A program made the position numbers and the translations under genes. A DNA stretch of 64,000 nucleotides, taken from assembly GCA_037447655.1 (NCBI GenBank), contig JBBHKE010000165.1, positions 217,233-281,232 on the forward strand. The letters run 5' to 3'. Source of the DNA: Zygnema cylindricum. Taxonomy: Eukaryota > Streptophyta > Zygnematophyceae > Zygnematales > Zygnemataceae. The notes beneath the pieces are model-generated. The model was not told the origin of the DNA, ran no database searches, and was given only the letters and a program-made list of their open reading frames with translations. Positions 32,800-44,330 of the stretch are shown here, one piece after another (position 1 is the stretch's first letter; the number at the start of each line of letters is the position of its first letter).

Positions 32800-33485
32800 A
32801 CGTCTAGCTGAACCCTCATGCCTTGCCGTTTTTGGAGGTGGTCGAGGACCACTACTGGTACCGTGAAGACGTCCCAAGGTTACTTCTGAAATATCATCCA
32901 TGGGATGTCCGCCTCCATGATATCATCTCACAGGCTGCAGTCACGCCCGAGGTGCGAGCACTCAAATTGGGTCGGAAGACCGCGTTGCAGCGGGCCCGAG
33001 CTGCTAAGAAGCACGTTTCTTTCAAATTAAGGAAATTAACGCGGTGGGAACCCGATGTGGAGGAAGAAAAGGATGAACCGGCGGCGGCGACCTTAGCTTC
33101 CTCGAGTCCAGCACCAGAGGAACCTGTACCGGAACTGCGCTAGCCACAACCAAAAGCACCGGAGATCACTCCTGAGGAAGGGGAAGAACCACAACCAAAA
33201 GCACCGGAGATCACTCCTGAGGAAGGGGAAGAACATCTGAGGTGGCGAATCACCCGACGACAGCTGGCAGTTGATCACCGCACTAGCCTTCGGAAACGAA
33301 ATTTGAAGACCTACAAAGCCAGCTCGATGAATTGCAGGATCACCACCAACAACTCTTTCGGAGGTTCATTTCGCTCCATCAAGAGGTCCAAGACTACCTC
33401 AACGAGATGTACGAAATACTTCGACAAATGCAATTTCCCTAGTGAGTTACATTCAGCGGGACGCTGAATTGCTAGTGGGAGGCAC
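32800..33485 (+). pseudogene. Gypsy C C-terminal polyprotein region
   Basis: Open at 32823-33143: FLEVVEDHYWYREDVPRLLL, VRALKLGRKTALQRARAAKK, then a Pro/Glu/Ala-rich tail ending in TAG. A 45-bp unit repeats twice at 33144-33233, encoding 15 residues (PQPKAPEITPEEGEE). I take it as the C-terminal end of gypsy pol because it lies just before the 3' LTR, but I recognise no domain. It ends near a G-rich tract (AGTGGGAGGCAC). Confidence 0.6.
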
Positions 33486-34009
33486 TGTATCATGGTTACA
33501 GAAGAACTAGTACGCGGAGGTAGAGTAGAGTAGCTCCTATGGTTGCGATGTCAGACTAGCGCTGCATAGTAGCATAACAACGTAGTATAACAACATACCA
33601 GTATAGTATAACAACATCGCAACATAGGAGCATAGCAACGAAGTATAACAACATAGCAGCGTAGTATAGCAGCATCGCAACGCAACAGGATTTGGAGTGA
33701 ACGGTATTGTTCTGGAACCTGGATGTGACTGATTGAGATTGTCCACGTGTACATAGTTGTACAGTTGTTGCACCAGGTTGACTAGCGACTATTTAGTTTA
33801 AATAGTTAAGAAGACTTGATCAAAAGGGACTCTTTTGCAAGTAGACTTTGAACAACAAGCATTCAATCTTGTAATCTCTTTCTTCCTGATTAATAAAGCT
33901 CAATCTCTCCCTTGTGTACACTGTGTGACCTTGCTGTTGCTACGAGTGAATCTTTGGGAATATTACGTTGTGCATTGTGGACGTGGTGTTCGGAGTTGCC
34001 CCTTTTACA
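33486..34009 (+). repeat. 3' LTR of gypsy C
   Basis: TGTATCATGGTTACAG to CCCCTTTTACA, 524 bp. It is longer than the 5' LTR because of extra GTAGTATAACAACAT-like units at about 33570-33690. Confidence 0.88.
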
Positions 34010-34800
34010 ATTTCTGATTATGAAACCTGGTGGCACTCTTGAGTTTGCGACTCTCTAAATGAAAATGTTTATCCTTTGTGCATTAGACCTTAAGACAAAA
34101 CAACTATTTTTTTGTCTTTTTTAGAACAAGACAAAGTTTGGAAAAATATACTTTATGTTTTGTTGGAAAATTTTGACGCGGAGGTCAAAAGTTCTCAACC
34201 TTTAGAGGTTCGTGCCGACGGTGGAATCTTGGAAACCGAAAATATGTCTATCGTGAAAGGGGTGGCTAAAAAAAATGAAGATGACGATGATGATATTTTT
34301 CTGACCTTAAAAATAGAGCTACCGATGTGTTCAACCTCCGGAATAGAGTGTTCTCCTAAAAATCTTGATCATGAACTCACTCGAGATGAGTTCAAAGAGC
34401 ATTTGCTCCATGAAATCCAAATTTACAAAGGACGTGATATTTTAAAGCATTCTGAGAATGAGCCCGGAAACCCTTTGAAATGGTGGGTTGGAAAATGCCA
34501 CCCGTTTTTTTAGCATTGAGCTCTTTAGCTCGAATAGTTTTAGCTATACCCGCTACTTCGGCTCCTTCGGAGCGGGTATTTTCAGCTGCCGGTCAAATTG
34601 CCACGGCGAAGCAAAATCTGTTAAAAATCTGGCTTTTTTAAAAGGATCTTGGAAAACAACGGGGTCCCTCATGAATGTTCGTGATGAAAAAAGGAAGGTG
34701 ATTGAAAAAGAAAGAAGTAACGATGACAATGTGGAAAATACGGTATTTGGGAATGGAAAACGGCCTAGCGAATCGAGAAAAGAAGTTTGAGATTCGTTGA
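34010..34800 (+). pseudogene. hAT transposase, C-terminal dimerisation region
   Basis: The frame at 34112-34513 is acidic and open. In another frame at about 34515-34620 is the hallmark hAT C-terminal motif: SSLARIVLAIPATSAPSERV, continuing FSAAGQIATAKQ. This hydrophobic dimerisation motif is diagnostic of hAT transposases (Ac/Tam3/hobo group). A frameshift separates the two parts. It completes the hAT relic whose N-terminal part lies before gypsy C. Confidence 0.85.
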
Positions 34801-34879
34801 AATGTTCATCAAAAAAAAATGATGAAGTGGTAATTTTTTTTTTTTTGTACATTTTTAGAATGTACGGTTGAAATATTTT

Positions 34880-35207
34880 AGATTTTAGAGGGTAAAATTT
34901 TAAAAGGTAGGAATTTTAGATTTTTCATAATTTGAATTCGGTGATTTTGGAAAATTGAAACATTGACAATTTTGAAAATCGATTTTGAGGGTTTTTTGGA
35001 GATTGAGAATTGGTAGATTAGGAATTTTAGAATTTTCAGAGTTTGAAATTGGTGATTTGGCAAAATATGAAACATTGAGAATTTGAGAATTGAATTTTGA
35101 GGGTTTTGACATTAAAGATTTTGGGAGATTGAGAATTGGTAAGTTAAGATTTTTAGAATTTTCAAAATTTGAAATCGGTGATTTTGCAAAATGTGAAGCA
35201 TTGAGAA
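34880..35207. repeat. AT-rich tandem repeat, about 120-bp unit
   Basis: Two and a half degenerate copies of a unit containing GAATTTTGAGGGTTTT, GAGATTGAGAATTGGTA and TTTGAAATTGGTGATTT. It lies between the hAT relic and the MITE palindrome. Confidence 0.75.
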
Positions 35208-35860
35208 TTTTAGTAGCCGCGGACGCATGAGAATGTGCGCTCTAAAAAGGGGGTCTAATCGGGTTGTCAAATATCACGTTCGCACATATTCGTCCAGCAA
35301 CCACGTTTCGACTGTGTGAACGTACGATTTGTGTACGATTTGTAAGATTTTGTACGAATACCTATATTAGTGTAAGCATGTTTGCGACCGACATTTATTT
35401 TTTTCAAAGATCCAAATTAGAATTATTAAACAGTTAGAATGTATGTTTTTTTTCAAAATTTTCAAATTCTTAATTAGCGTAAACCACGGTAATTTTTCAT
35501 GTACGCTAAAGAAACTTCTACGCTACACCGCCAATCGCTATTAGCGTAGAAGTTTCTTTAGCGTACATGAAAAATTACCGTGGTTTACGCTAATTAAGAA
35601 TTTGAAAAATTTGAAAAAAAACATACATTCTAATTGTTTAATAATTATAATTTGGATCTTTGAAAAAAAAAAATGTCGGTCGCAAACATGCTTACACTAA
35701 TATATGTATTCGTACAAAATCTTACAAATTTGTACACAAATCGTACGTTCACACAGTCGAAACGCGGTCGCTGGACGAATATATGCGAGCGTGATATTTG
35801 ACAGCCCGATTAGACCCCCTTTTTAGAGGGCATAATCTCATGCGTCCGCGGCTACTAAAA
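35208..35860. repeat. 653-bp palindrome formed by two inverted MITE copies
   Basis: Arms 35208-35524 and 35543-35860 are near-perfect inverted repeats around an 18-bp centre (ACACCGCCAATCGCTATT). Only scattered mismatches are visible. The arms are the right half of the TACACCGCC element, the left copy having been truncated exactly at its terminal repeat. Confidence 0.93.
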
Positions 35861-36107
35861 CTCATTAATTATACTTTGACACTTAAAAAGGTACATTTTT
35901 GTACGAACTGACACTGTCCGTACACCACACTAATTAACTGATGGCGTACTTCTATTTTGTACGGTACTAAAAAATTAACCCCAAATAGAGTAAAGAAAAA
36001 AATAGAATGAACTACGCTAATGGAGAATAAAATAAAAAAAAAGCGGGACGGAATTAGCGTACACAACGCTAATAGCGATTGGCGGTGTAATAGCGATTGG
36101 CGGTGTA
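35524..36107. mobile_element. MITE of the TACACCGCC family (copy 1)
   Basis: Terminal inverted repeats TACACCGCCAATCGCTATTA at the left and its complement at the right, where the 20-bp end is present twice in tandem (about 36070-36107). The interior is AT-rich with no coding capacity. It is homologous along its length to 55521-56064 in inverse orientation. Confidence 0.85.
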
Positions 36108-37739
36108 GCTCTCATAATACCATTCGTGCGCTTTTATTCTTTGTTCCGTGCGACAAATAAATGTATGAAATTGTTAATTCCGTGCGACTTGGTCCAGACG
36201 CCCAAACCTCGTGGTTCCCAACAGTAAAGTACACCGCAAATCGCTATTACTGTAAATAATTAAACATATTATTAGTGTAAAAACCCAAATTTAGTATGTT
36301 CAACCCTATTCTGATTTCCAGGGCCTGACGCCAACAAAACATTAACGCCAATTTATAGATATTACACTTAGGGTACAGCCCCATGTGGCTAGTACGGGTT
36401 TTTTTTTGTCGTTATCCTTTGTAACTTAGCGCCGTACTGCCTAAGTTGCAGCCGTAAGAATAAATCGCAAATTTGTAGAGTACAATTTGCGTCATCCTCG
36501 ATCTTAGGATGTACGAAAATTTGTCGTCTTGCTTTTTTTCGACCCATTGTCACGTCATCTTCAAACTTATCATAAACCACATCGGCAATGTATTTTAAGC
36601 AAAGTAAAACCAATAGGGAAACATACTCCCAAGTGTAAAAAGATTTTAGAAGTTCTTGACGACGAAAAAAATTTACAGGATTGTTTTTTTGTCCGCTTGC
36701 ATGTTGTACTGTTTTTTTTTTTTTTGCAGGGGTCTCGATGCTGCAGTGTCATTTCACGCAAAGTTGAAAAATCTGCGAAGTCATGGCGGCCGGACATGCG
36801 AGGCTTACGCAAAGGCATGTCGTACAGCCAAGGCTGCAACGCTGCGCGTCTACAATGTCACGCAATGACATGGGACATACCAAATTCGCAAATCGTTTCA
36901 AAAATTACGACGTGTCTTGACGCTTCAAAAAGTTTCGGAAAAATACGGTGCGACAAAGACAAATTGTACACGGTGACAATCGTCACGGGTATTGTCGACG
37001 TATATAATCGTCACAAACTTAAGTAACAATTTCGAGTAAACACATAGAAATCCGGGTCCGCCGGATCCGTGCTAAAATACAAAGTAGGTTCGCTAAGTAA
37101 CACATACATGGGGCCGTACCCTAATTTGGATAAACATTCTCATTCGAATGTGGGTCACAAAGACGATATTTGAACATGTGAACAGGATCGCGCTATTTTC
37201 CCTTAACTGTATTGCGGTGTTGTCGTCTTAAAGCCTATTCCCACCGGAAAAAAATTAACTTCCAATAGACGGACGTTCGAATAAAGTACAGCTTTCCGAG
37301 CACCAACTTTGAAGATTTCGGAAGTTCTCGGAAAACCGTACAAACGAACTTCCTTAAAATATTGTCGGATATAGAAGTAGGGTAAAAGTTGTGTCTTTCT
37401 ATGAAAAAAGCCAACGGTAACCCGAAAAGCTGACGTAAGAAAAAAACATCCGAACGGCTACTTCATTGTACTCGCGCAAAAAAGCTGCATGACTTTTAAA
37501 CCACCGTCGTCTTCCTTATAGCATTCATTATCTCCATCTCAAGTTTGAAAATCTGCACCTTTGTTTTCACGCATTTGTTTCATGACGTCAAAGCATGCGA
37601 AGTGTCACATGACACCTTCAATTGGAGTTACGTGCCAAAATTTTGGTGTGAACAAGACCTATTTTCCGATGAGTTTTCGGAAAATCATCGGAATGGGCAA
37701 AAAGTTACATATGCTCCGGTGGGCATAGAAAAATAAAAA
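36108..37739. other. Unassigned 1.6 kb with weak ORFs
   Basis: A single MITE end (TACACCGCAAATCGCTATTA) lies at about 36230. A plus-strand frame at 36529-37026 (165 codons) is rich in Cys, Lys and Arg after 36740 and ends KLYTVTIVTGIVDVYNRHKLK, preceded by a T-run and AG (36712-36729) that look like a splice acceptor. I recognise no family. A shorter frame at 37545-37736 is also unknown. These could be a degraded gene or chance frames. Confidence 0.4.
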
Positions 37740-38109
37740 ATTTATTATAGAAAGTGCGATGGAAAAACCATCAAAGTACAAAGGGGGTTAAAAAAAAAAA
37801 AAGCACATTCAAAGACTACAAGAGCCAACAATTACTAAAACAAAACAAAACAAACAAATGAGGAAACCAAAAACACTGGGCCAGCTGGCAAGACTAAACA
37901 AAATACCAAAGATGAGTAGACAAAAAATAAAAAACCCACTCTACACGATGCCCCACAACCCTAACAAGCTAAATTCCATACCCCCGAAAATCATGGATGT
38001 GGACTGGATCTCGAGCAGGAAGGTCTGGGAGGCCGCGCCTATCATTCGCCATCGTGCTTCGACGGAGAAGGGGCGCAGCTTGAGCTCGTTGAAGGGAAAC
38101 TGATACACG

Positions 38110-38766
38110 CTAACGATAAAAAGCAACGAGAAGACTTTGGGGAGGACTCCTTTGACCCCTGAATTCAAAAGTTTTCTTAGCACAGTTGCGGAGAAAGTCA
38201 TTGAAAGACTTGTCCAAAGAACCAAAAATCTCTGCTGCAAATGGAACAAATTGGCCCGTTGGGTCTCGGTGAGCGTAATCCCTTTCCTTAGAAGCCGCTT
38301 CGTCCCAAGCCGCCACGCCTGTATGCACTGCTGCACGAGAAGAAACTTGGGTCCCAGTCGGATCAGTAAGGTCCATATCACCCAAGGTCCGCCCAGACCC
38401 GTGGAGGAAAACCAAGTCTACCCGAGGACTTCGGAGACCACTAGATTGGGAACGAGGAGGTAAGATATGAGAAACTTCCTGCTTCATAGTGTAGCCTGCT
38501 TCGACGCCAATCGCAACAATCGCATCCCAAACCAAATCATGCGCAGCTGTACGTTCACCCCCCCGCAAACAACGAAGTAAATGGATGCCGTCGGAGTCGA
38601 TTGGTTGGTTACAAACACACTTGGGGCGCCGAAGAAGCGGAGGGTGAGGCAAACCCAAACGAAGGCTTGTAGCAGGGGTGAATTGGTCAGACGCCAGACG
38701 AAGTGTCGAAAAAATCAGTGTCGCTTGTAACCATGCACCAACCCCCGGCCCAGAACACGAGCGCAA
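38110..38766 (-). pseudogene. LINE C-terminal zinc site and restriction-like endonuclease
   Basis: An open frame of 218 codons. A Cys-His zinc site CVCNQPIDSDGIHLLRC (C50, C52, H62, C66) is followed by an endonuclease-like core: a GYTMKQEVSHILPP segment carrying the Glu, RVDLVF (residues 115-120, the R-x-D position of the KPD/RPD motif) and DMDLTDPT (about 129-136). In R2-like elements this domain nicks target DNA. It is preceded by the RT in another frame (gap at 38767-38778). Confidence 0.72.
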
Positions 38767-38778
38767 ACGAGCACGCGA

Positions 38779-40180
38779 TTAAGCTGAAGGTAGCGCGTTT
38801 AATTGATCATGGAATTCCACGGCTGCCGACTGCTCGGATTTGAGTTGTTGCAAATGGAAGTTATTGTCAACAATAAGAGATGGAAAAGGTGGAACTTGGT
38901 TACGAGCATCAAGCGGTAGGAGTGCACGAGCGGAGAGAAGAGCTTGATGAAAGGGAAAAAGATTGTCCTCTTCTCTACGGACGACATGGGCTAGAATGGG
39001 AACACCATTTGCTATAAAACGGGAAATGATGGCGGGCGCCACCAAAGCCCAACTACCCAAATAAGCCGCTGGAGCAACTCGAGCCACCGGAATCAAACCT
39101 AAACCCCCGTTGGAAACTGGAAGGCTAGCTTGACGGCTTGCAAATGAGCCCTTTAGCAGATCAAAAATCCTATGCCCAACGAGTTGATGGAGAACACTAA
39201 AAAGTCGATCGTCAAACTCCTTTAAAGAGGACAAAAATGGAGCCGTTGGTGGCAATGTCCGTGCGAGATAGAGAGGTCGTTGAGTAAAACAACGAGTGAG
39301 AATTTGAAATGCCACTTTGGAGTCGGAGAGCTTAGGAAGGTCATTAGAGTGCGAGAGGTTCTGTAGCAAAGCATCAGTGACAATTTGGTTCACAAAAGAT
39401 GGGGCACCGATAGGAGAGCCTAAATCTTTAATACCATCCGTCGAAGTTGCAAGTCCAAAACCCACAAGGACAGGGAAGTGTGAAGGTAAGCCTTGCGTGC
39501 ACAAAGCCACACATTTAGACTGTTTAACTGACAAACCAATCCTACAAAGTTGCTCCGCAAAATAGGAAAAGGCAGGTAAAACTTGGTCATGAGGGCCCAC
39601 AATATGAGTATCATCCACAATGGAAGGGAATAAACAACCAGAGAAAGTCGTAGCAGAGTGGCGCAAAGCTTGAAGGTGGGCCAATGCAAAAATGGGGGCC
39701 CCCCATAGGATCACTTTGGCGGGTGCCATCCGCAGACTCCAAAGTGGCAACCTCACCAAAAGGACGGCCAAGAGGAAAGATGATGGAGCTCAGGCGAGAA
39801 TAAAACACACGAACAAAAGGGAAAATAAGGTTTATAGGAGATGAAGCATGTCACGATTCTCAAAAGATATCATTACGGTTGACTTTGTTAAAAGCGTTAG
39901 CAACATCTACCTAAAGAACCACCCAATTGGATGGAGATCCAAAACAGCGCGAAAACCATGAACAACTGCCTCACAACCCCCCTTTGTAGGAACGCTGAAC
40001 TGGTGCGGTGAGAAATGGTCATGGAAAGCCCCTTGGATTTGAATACACATTGCACGAGCGACCAAACGGTACAGCACCTCAGCAATAGCAATTGGGCGAA
40101 TTCCCCCTGCATGCTTAGTAATAGCGACAAGACGAGCAACTGATATAAGGGGTACAACATTGTGTGGAACATGTCCTCAA
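38779..40180 (-). pseudogene. LINE reverse transcriptase
   Basis: RT motifs are scattered over frames between about 40180 and 39590: GGIRPIAIAEVLYRLVARAM, PHQFSVPTKGGCEAVVHGF, the GTRQSDPMGGP motif, and finally the catalytic SIVDDTHIVGP (about 39625-39590), in which Val replaces the usual Tyr/Phe-Ala before DD. The frame is then open to 38779 through the thumb region (SKCVALCTQGLP, LGSPIGAPSFV, NGGLGLIPVARVAPAAYLGS). Several frameshifts upstream of motif B inactivate it. Confidence 0.82.
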
Positions 40181-41486
40181 GCCATCTCTGAAGCCACCTT
40201 AAAGAGAAGATCAAAACCCTGAGAGGGGGTGTCTGGAGGAAATACATCAAGGAGAAGTTTGTACACCATCCCACATGGACCCCCCGTAAAAAGATGAGGC
40301 GACCGAAGCAAGGTTGTAGTAAATGTTTCCCTCTCTAAGTTGAACGATTCAAGAGTATCATGGACTTCTACGAAAGGGAGGATCTCTTCAAGGGCAGGAG
40401 GATGCAACAAACGTAAAGCCTCAACCATAGCCTCGGAAGACGGAGATGGTTGGAAAGGTCGAAGAGCACGAGCAACCCGGGAATACTCCCCAGGATGATC
40501 AAGGTGGACCGCCCGATGCAACCTCGCCGTGGAGCTTGGGAGCGGGGCACGACGTCGAGGGGGGGACATGGAAAGACTTATGACAAGGTTTGTATGCTCC
40601 TGCTGCAAGGACTCCCAGTCCCCTTGCGAAAACCGTTGACACCGCGCCTTAGTCTCACGAGCTCTGGTCGCACCCCCCGTCGGTGGCAAAACCAAAACCC
40701 AAAGTGGGAATAAGGGAAGTAGGTGCCACGCTGCGTCATTGGTGATGTCGGTGGCCAATAAAGCCAAAGGGAGTCGAAGAGCTGCTTGGACAGATTCACG
40801 AAGATGGTTGGGAATACGAGTATAGAGCTTAGGCATAGGATAGCCTTGGTGGTAACACCCAAGGACGTCTAAGCGTTGAACATAGTCCCAATCACTAGGA
40901 GAGGGTCGTTGGCGAACACTTGAGGGAGGAGGATGAGCTTTGGTGAGGGGTGGAATTCCTTTAGAGGTGAGAGGACACGATTTGAAATGTCTCGAAAACC
41001 GCCCCCCGCAACATACAACTGTCCACACTGAGGGCACGGCACCGGAAGAGGACTAGGATTTGATAGGGGAGTCTAATCGGGCTCGGTGAGTGAAGGAGCC
41101 ACAGGAGAGACGATGGGGGCGGGTGGGTGGACATTCGAGTGTGTAAGCAAATGTGGAGAATGCTCCCCAAAATGGGAGGGACGGTAAAGGAGAACAAGAT
41201 TAGGGGAGGCTTTGGGCTTGAAGATGGGGATGGAATAGGGTTTGTTGGAGTTAGGAGGGGCACACGCTCATTGGGTTGGTCTTCCCCACATGGGTTTGTG
41301 CAAGGGTTTGCAGTTGTGGATGGAAGGGTACATGCGTGTAAGTGTAAGGTGGGGAGGGGGAGAGTGATGGTATGGGAGGTGTGTGGTCGAGGGGTAAAAG
41401 TCTCATCTGAGATGTCCAAACGAGGCCGAGCACATTCCGAAGAAGATGGTGAAGGGGATCGCGACTCCTACCGCTTGTGAGGGGCC
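40181..41486 (-). pseudogene. LINE N-terminal region
   Basis: Likely starts at the ATG at 41486 (MAPHKR), with a stop soon after. A Pro/Ser/Thr-rich stretch follows. Around 41045-40970 is a C2H2-like zinc-finger region readable over two frames (VPCPQCG, then SRHFKSCP), as expected in R2-like proteins for DNA binding. From 41037 to 40177 one frame is open, with RCQRFSQGDWESL, GEYSRVARAL and LLHP, then GPCGMVYKLL at the start of the RT. Confidence 0.7.
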
Positions 41487-42356
41487 ATAGTAGAAAAAAG
41501 GTAGAGGATGTCGAGCGTGCGTGCTGTCTCGCGCTATGTAAGGGCGAAATTTGCCCGAAAAGCTCATTTTGGTGGACTCGATGAGGTGAGAAAAGAGTGA
41601 AATGAAAGAGGATCTTTGGATGCCAGCTGGAAGGTAGCCGCAAAACTCGGCGGCCAGCGACAGGCACGAGGAATTTGACGTTGGAAAATGAGAAGAAAAA
41701 CTGGAAAAAAAAAACGAATCAAGGCGGCCGATGCCGGCAAGTACCATGGGCGCCACAAAAAAGAGGAGGGTTCACAAGCTAATTTGTAAGGAATATTACA
41801 GGTTTTTACCGAAGACTGGTGGAAGCACGCGATATTTGGCGCCAGGTAGGAGATGGGAAGGTCAAAAAACCTTAGTGGGAAACCACGGCCGAAGCTTATA
41901 GAAGGTCGACGGCTAAAAAGCAATTCTCTCAAATACGAGCTGAGCTTGAAGTAAGATATTAGTAAGTGGAAAAATCTCGATGCTTGACTAATGGCACGCC
42001 AAATTGGGCGGCCAAGACGGTAGAAGATGGCCTGAAAAGGTAAGAAGAAATTAGGCCGAAACTGGCGAACCCGATTTACAGAAAACAATACAGCTGATGG
42101 GTCTGATTTTCCCTCCAATAGAAAGGTTTTGAAAAATACGTTCTTTAGAGTATCCGCAAGCCAAATTTGACGCCGGATACACGAAAAGACGGTCAGAAAA
42201 CCCTAAAAGGAAGCCATGGCCGAAGCTTCTGGTCACAGTCACGATTAGCGACGACGTTTTGCGTGGCGTGGGCGTGGGCTGTGGTACTCATGTAACTCCA
42301 ACCCTTATCCAGAGTGGCCCAACACGAAAACACGTGAATATCATGTTCGTCATTCT

Positions 42357-43429
42357 TGTTATGTTATTTTGCGAATCGTCAAAGAGGACGAAATCGCGTG
42401 GAGTTCTGTTTCGAGGTGTTTTGGCAATTCTGCCAATGAGAGGGGGATTGTTAGATTCATTGTTGAATCGCGCGAAGTGACGCTTCGCGTGTACTTATTG
42501 AAATGGAGATGTTTCGTGCGAGTACTTCGCACGATTGGATTTGTGACGGTTTGATTTGGACATCACTTATATATTTGTTTGGCGGCAAAACGTACGACCT
42601 CGTTTCGCGCCTACTTGTACTTTTGGAGTTTGGTACATTTGGAGTAAATGTTGTTTCGCGCCGAAACGTACGACTTCGTTTCGTGTCAATATTTGATGAG
42701 TCAGCGAACGTTTCGTTTCGCGTGATTTTTTGTTTTGCGTGCGCAGGTGTTTGATTTTGCGTGCAGGTGTGTTTGTGAAGCGACACGTGTAAAGCCAACT
42801 TTTGGAGTTAGTCGTTTCGAAGGAGCAACGCGTGCGCCTTCTTTCATGGAACTTTCATTGCACTGTGCGGCAATTAGATAAAGAAAGACTTTGTCGCTAC
42901 GCTAAGTCTTGCTTGTCTTACCTTGTTGTCTCTTAGTGTAGAGTGCAAGTATATATGTTGTATAATTCAGCTGCAGAGTTATCCTTGTATTAGCTTTCGA
43001 TCAACTGAGGAGAAAAGATGTAGATCCTTTGTGATCGATTAAGAGAGAGGGGAAGATCCTTTGTGATCAATTAAAAGAGAGAGAGAGAAAGACCCTTTGG
43101 TCAATTAAGAGAGAGCAGATCCTTTGTGGTCAATTAAGAGGTGTTAAGGATCCTTCGTGATCCATTTGGAGAAAAGAGGTTTTAAGGAGTATGATCATCT
43201 TTTGTGATCTTTTAAGAGTGTAGAGTTTATCTTTGGAGAGAGAAGAAGAGGAGAGAAGAGTTGATGTAAAGAGGATTCGGCCAGAAACACTTATAATTCT
43301 TTTTGGTTGATTATCCTCTTGTCTTTTATGAGCTTCCGCTGTGTGATGTTTTATGTTTCTTTTTGAGCATTTATTTTGTGTGAGTTATTTATTTTTGTTA
43401 AGTGAAACTATTTATTTTAAGATCCAACA
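42357..43429 (+). repeat. Array LTR1
   Basis: Begins TGTTATGTTATTTTGCG and ends AGATCCAACA. An LTR-start-like AGGGGGATTGTTAGATTC recurs 92 bp inside (42449). It contains about six degenerate repeats of AGATCCTTTGTGATCAATTA / AAGAGAGAG at 43010-43230. Confidence 0.85.
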
Positions 43430-43703
43430 ATTGGTATCAGAGCAGGTTATGCTTTAGTTAAGAGATATGTAAGAAATAAGAGGAAGAGTGAATTCAGTTT
43501 TGAAGGTGCTCAGTTTGAAGGTTCCCTTCCGCTGGACACTTTAAGTTCGGGGAAATTTGCAATTCGGATGTTCGACTCTGCAAATACCGTGGGTGAATTG
43601 ATGAAAGTTATGAGGAAGAAGAAGAATACAGATACACCTTCTATAACTACTTGTGAGAGAGAGTTCAGTTTTGTCCGGTACTTAATGTGAGGGTAATCGG
43701 AAA

Positions 43704-44330
43704 ATGGAGGAGAAATTTGAAAAATATGATATTTTGATGCGTTATGTAGATTCTCGACTTCAATCCCAAACAAGTGATACAAGGGAAGAGAATCACTTTC
43801 CAGCTGTCAATCCATTCAGTGGAGGAGCAGATGAGTTAGAGAAAAGAGTGAGGATTAAGAGGAGGATGATTGAATTGACGAAGACGAAGAAGAAGATGAA
43901 AAAGAGAAGAAATCGGATTCTTGTTCCAGTTTGAAAAAAAGAAAAGAGTAGAGATGAAGTGGAGGTAGAGAGTGATTATTTTCTTGGAAGGAAAAAGAGT
44001 ACTCCTTCCCTCTTGGCGGCTTCGATGTTCGTTCGGAGAAACCATTCAATTTTTGTGTGTTTTATACAAGGAAGAATCTCGGATGTATGGAGTTCCGAGT
44101 AATTTGGAAGATCAATTTTCGAAAGTGTTCGACAAATTGATGTTATATATGGATGCGTGATTGCAATCTGAACGAAGAGGTAGAAAAGAGGAGAGTCATC
44201 TACCGGATGATCCGGATCCCTATTTCGATGGAGATGGAGATGAGAGTGGAGGAGACAAATATGTGAAGAAAGAGAAGGGGAAATTGTCACGTATACTTTC
44301 GAGGAGGAGAGTTGACATTTATGGAGTTTG
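43704..44330 (+). pseudogene. Array internal ORF, copy 1 (unknown protein)
   Basis: An open frame of 76 codons from 43704 (MEEKFEKYDILMRYVDSRLQ), rich in Glu, Lys and Arg, ends at 43932. A second block follows at 44083-44330 after a stop and frameshift (MYGVPSNLEDQFSKV, then KLMLYMDA, stop, LQSERRGRKEESH). The two blocks share the pattern FxKxxxLMxYxDxxLQS...REENH / RKEESH, so the protein seems built from an internal duplication. No known family is recognised; with no CCHC or protease motif it is not a standard gag. Confidence 0.5.

Larger units (their letters stand above)
20949..34009 (+). mobile_element. Ty3/gypsy element C with nested copia D and F
   Basis: 5' LTR 20949-21412, primer site 21414-21425, gag-protease to 22813, RT from 30432 to 31299, a proline/glutamate-rich C-terminal region at 32800-33485, and 3' LTR 33486-34009. 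Copia D sits between protease and RT, and the frame reads across its insertion site. Copia F replaces the RNase H and integrase core. Flanks GTTTT and ATTTC do not form a clean target duplication. The 464-bp and 524-bp LTRs differ by repeat-number changes. Confidence 0.88.
19500..34800 (+). mobile_element. hAT transposon relic containing gypsy C
   Basis: The left part (19.5-20.95 kb) carries a BED zinc-finger-like start and middle hAT motifs. The right part (34.0-34.7 kb) carries the hAT C-terminal dimerisation motif. The gypsy C element (20949-34009) separates them. Both parts are full of stops. Terminal inverted repeats were not found, so the outer limits are approximate. Confidence 0.75.
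37740..42250 (-). mobile_element. RLE-type non-LTR retrotransposon (LINE), decayed
   Basis: Minus-strand order: 5' region with repeated blocks (about 42230-41490), N-terminal zinc-finger region, RT, then a C-terminal zinc site and restriction-like endonuclease, and a T-rich 3' tail. This layout fits the R2-like group of LINEs, which encode an endonuclease after the RT. Frameshifts split it into several pieces. No poly(A) tail or target duplication was found. A block around GGAAGCCATGGCCGAAGCTT (42180-42230) recurs at 41853-41900, suggesting a repeated 5' UTR. Confidence 0.75.

Noticed and set aside
33537-33773. Tyr/Cys/Leu-rich minus-strand ORFs (CCYTTLLCCYTSLLC)
   Set aside because: Repeat-derived frames inside the gypsy C 3' LTR.
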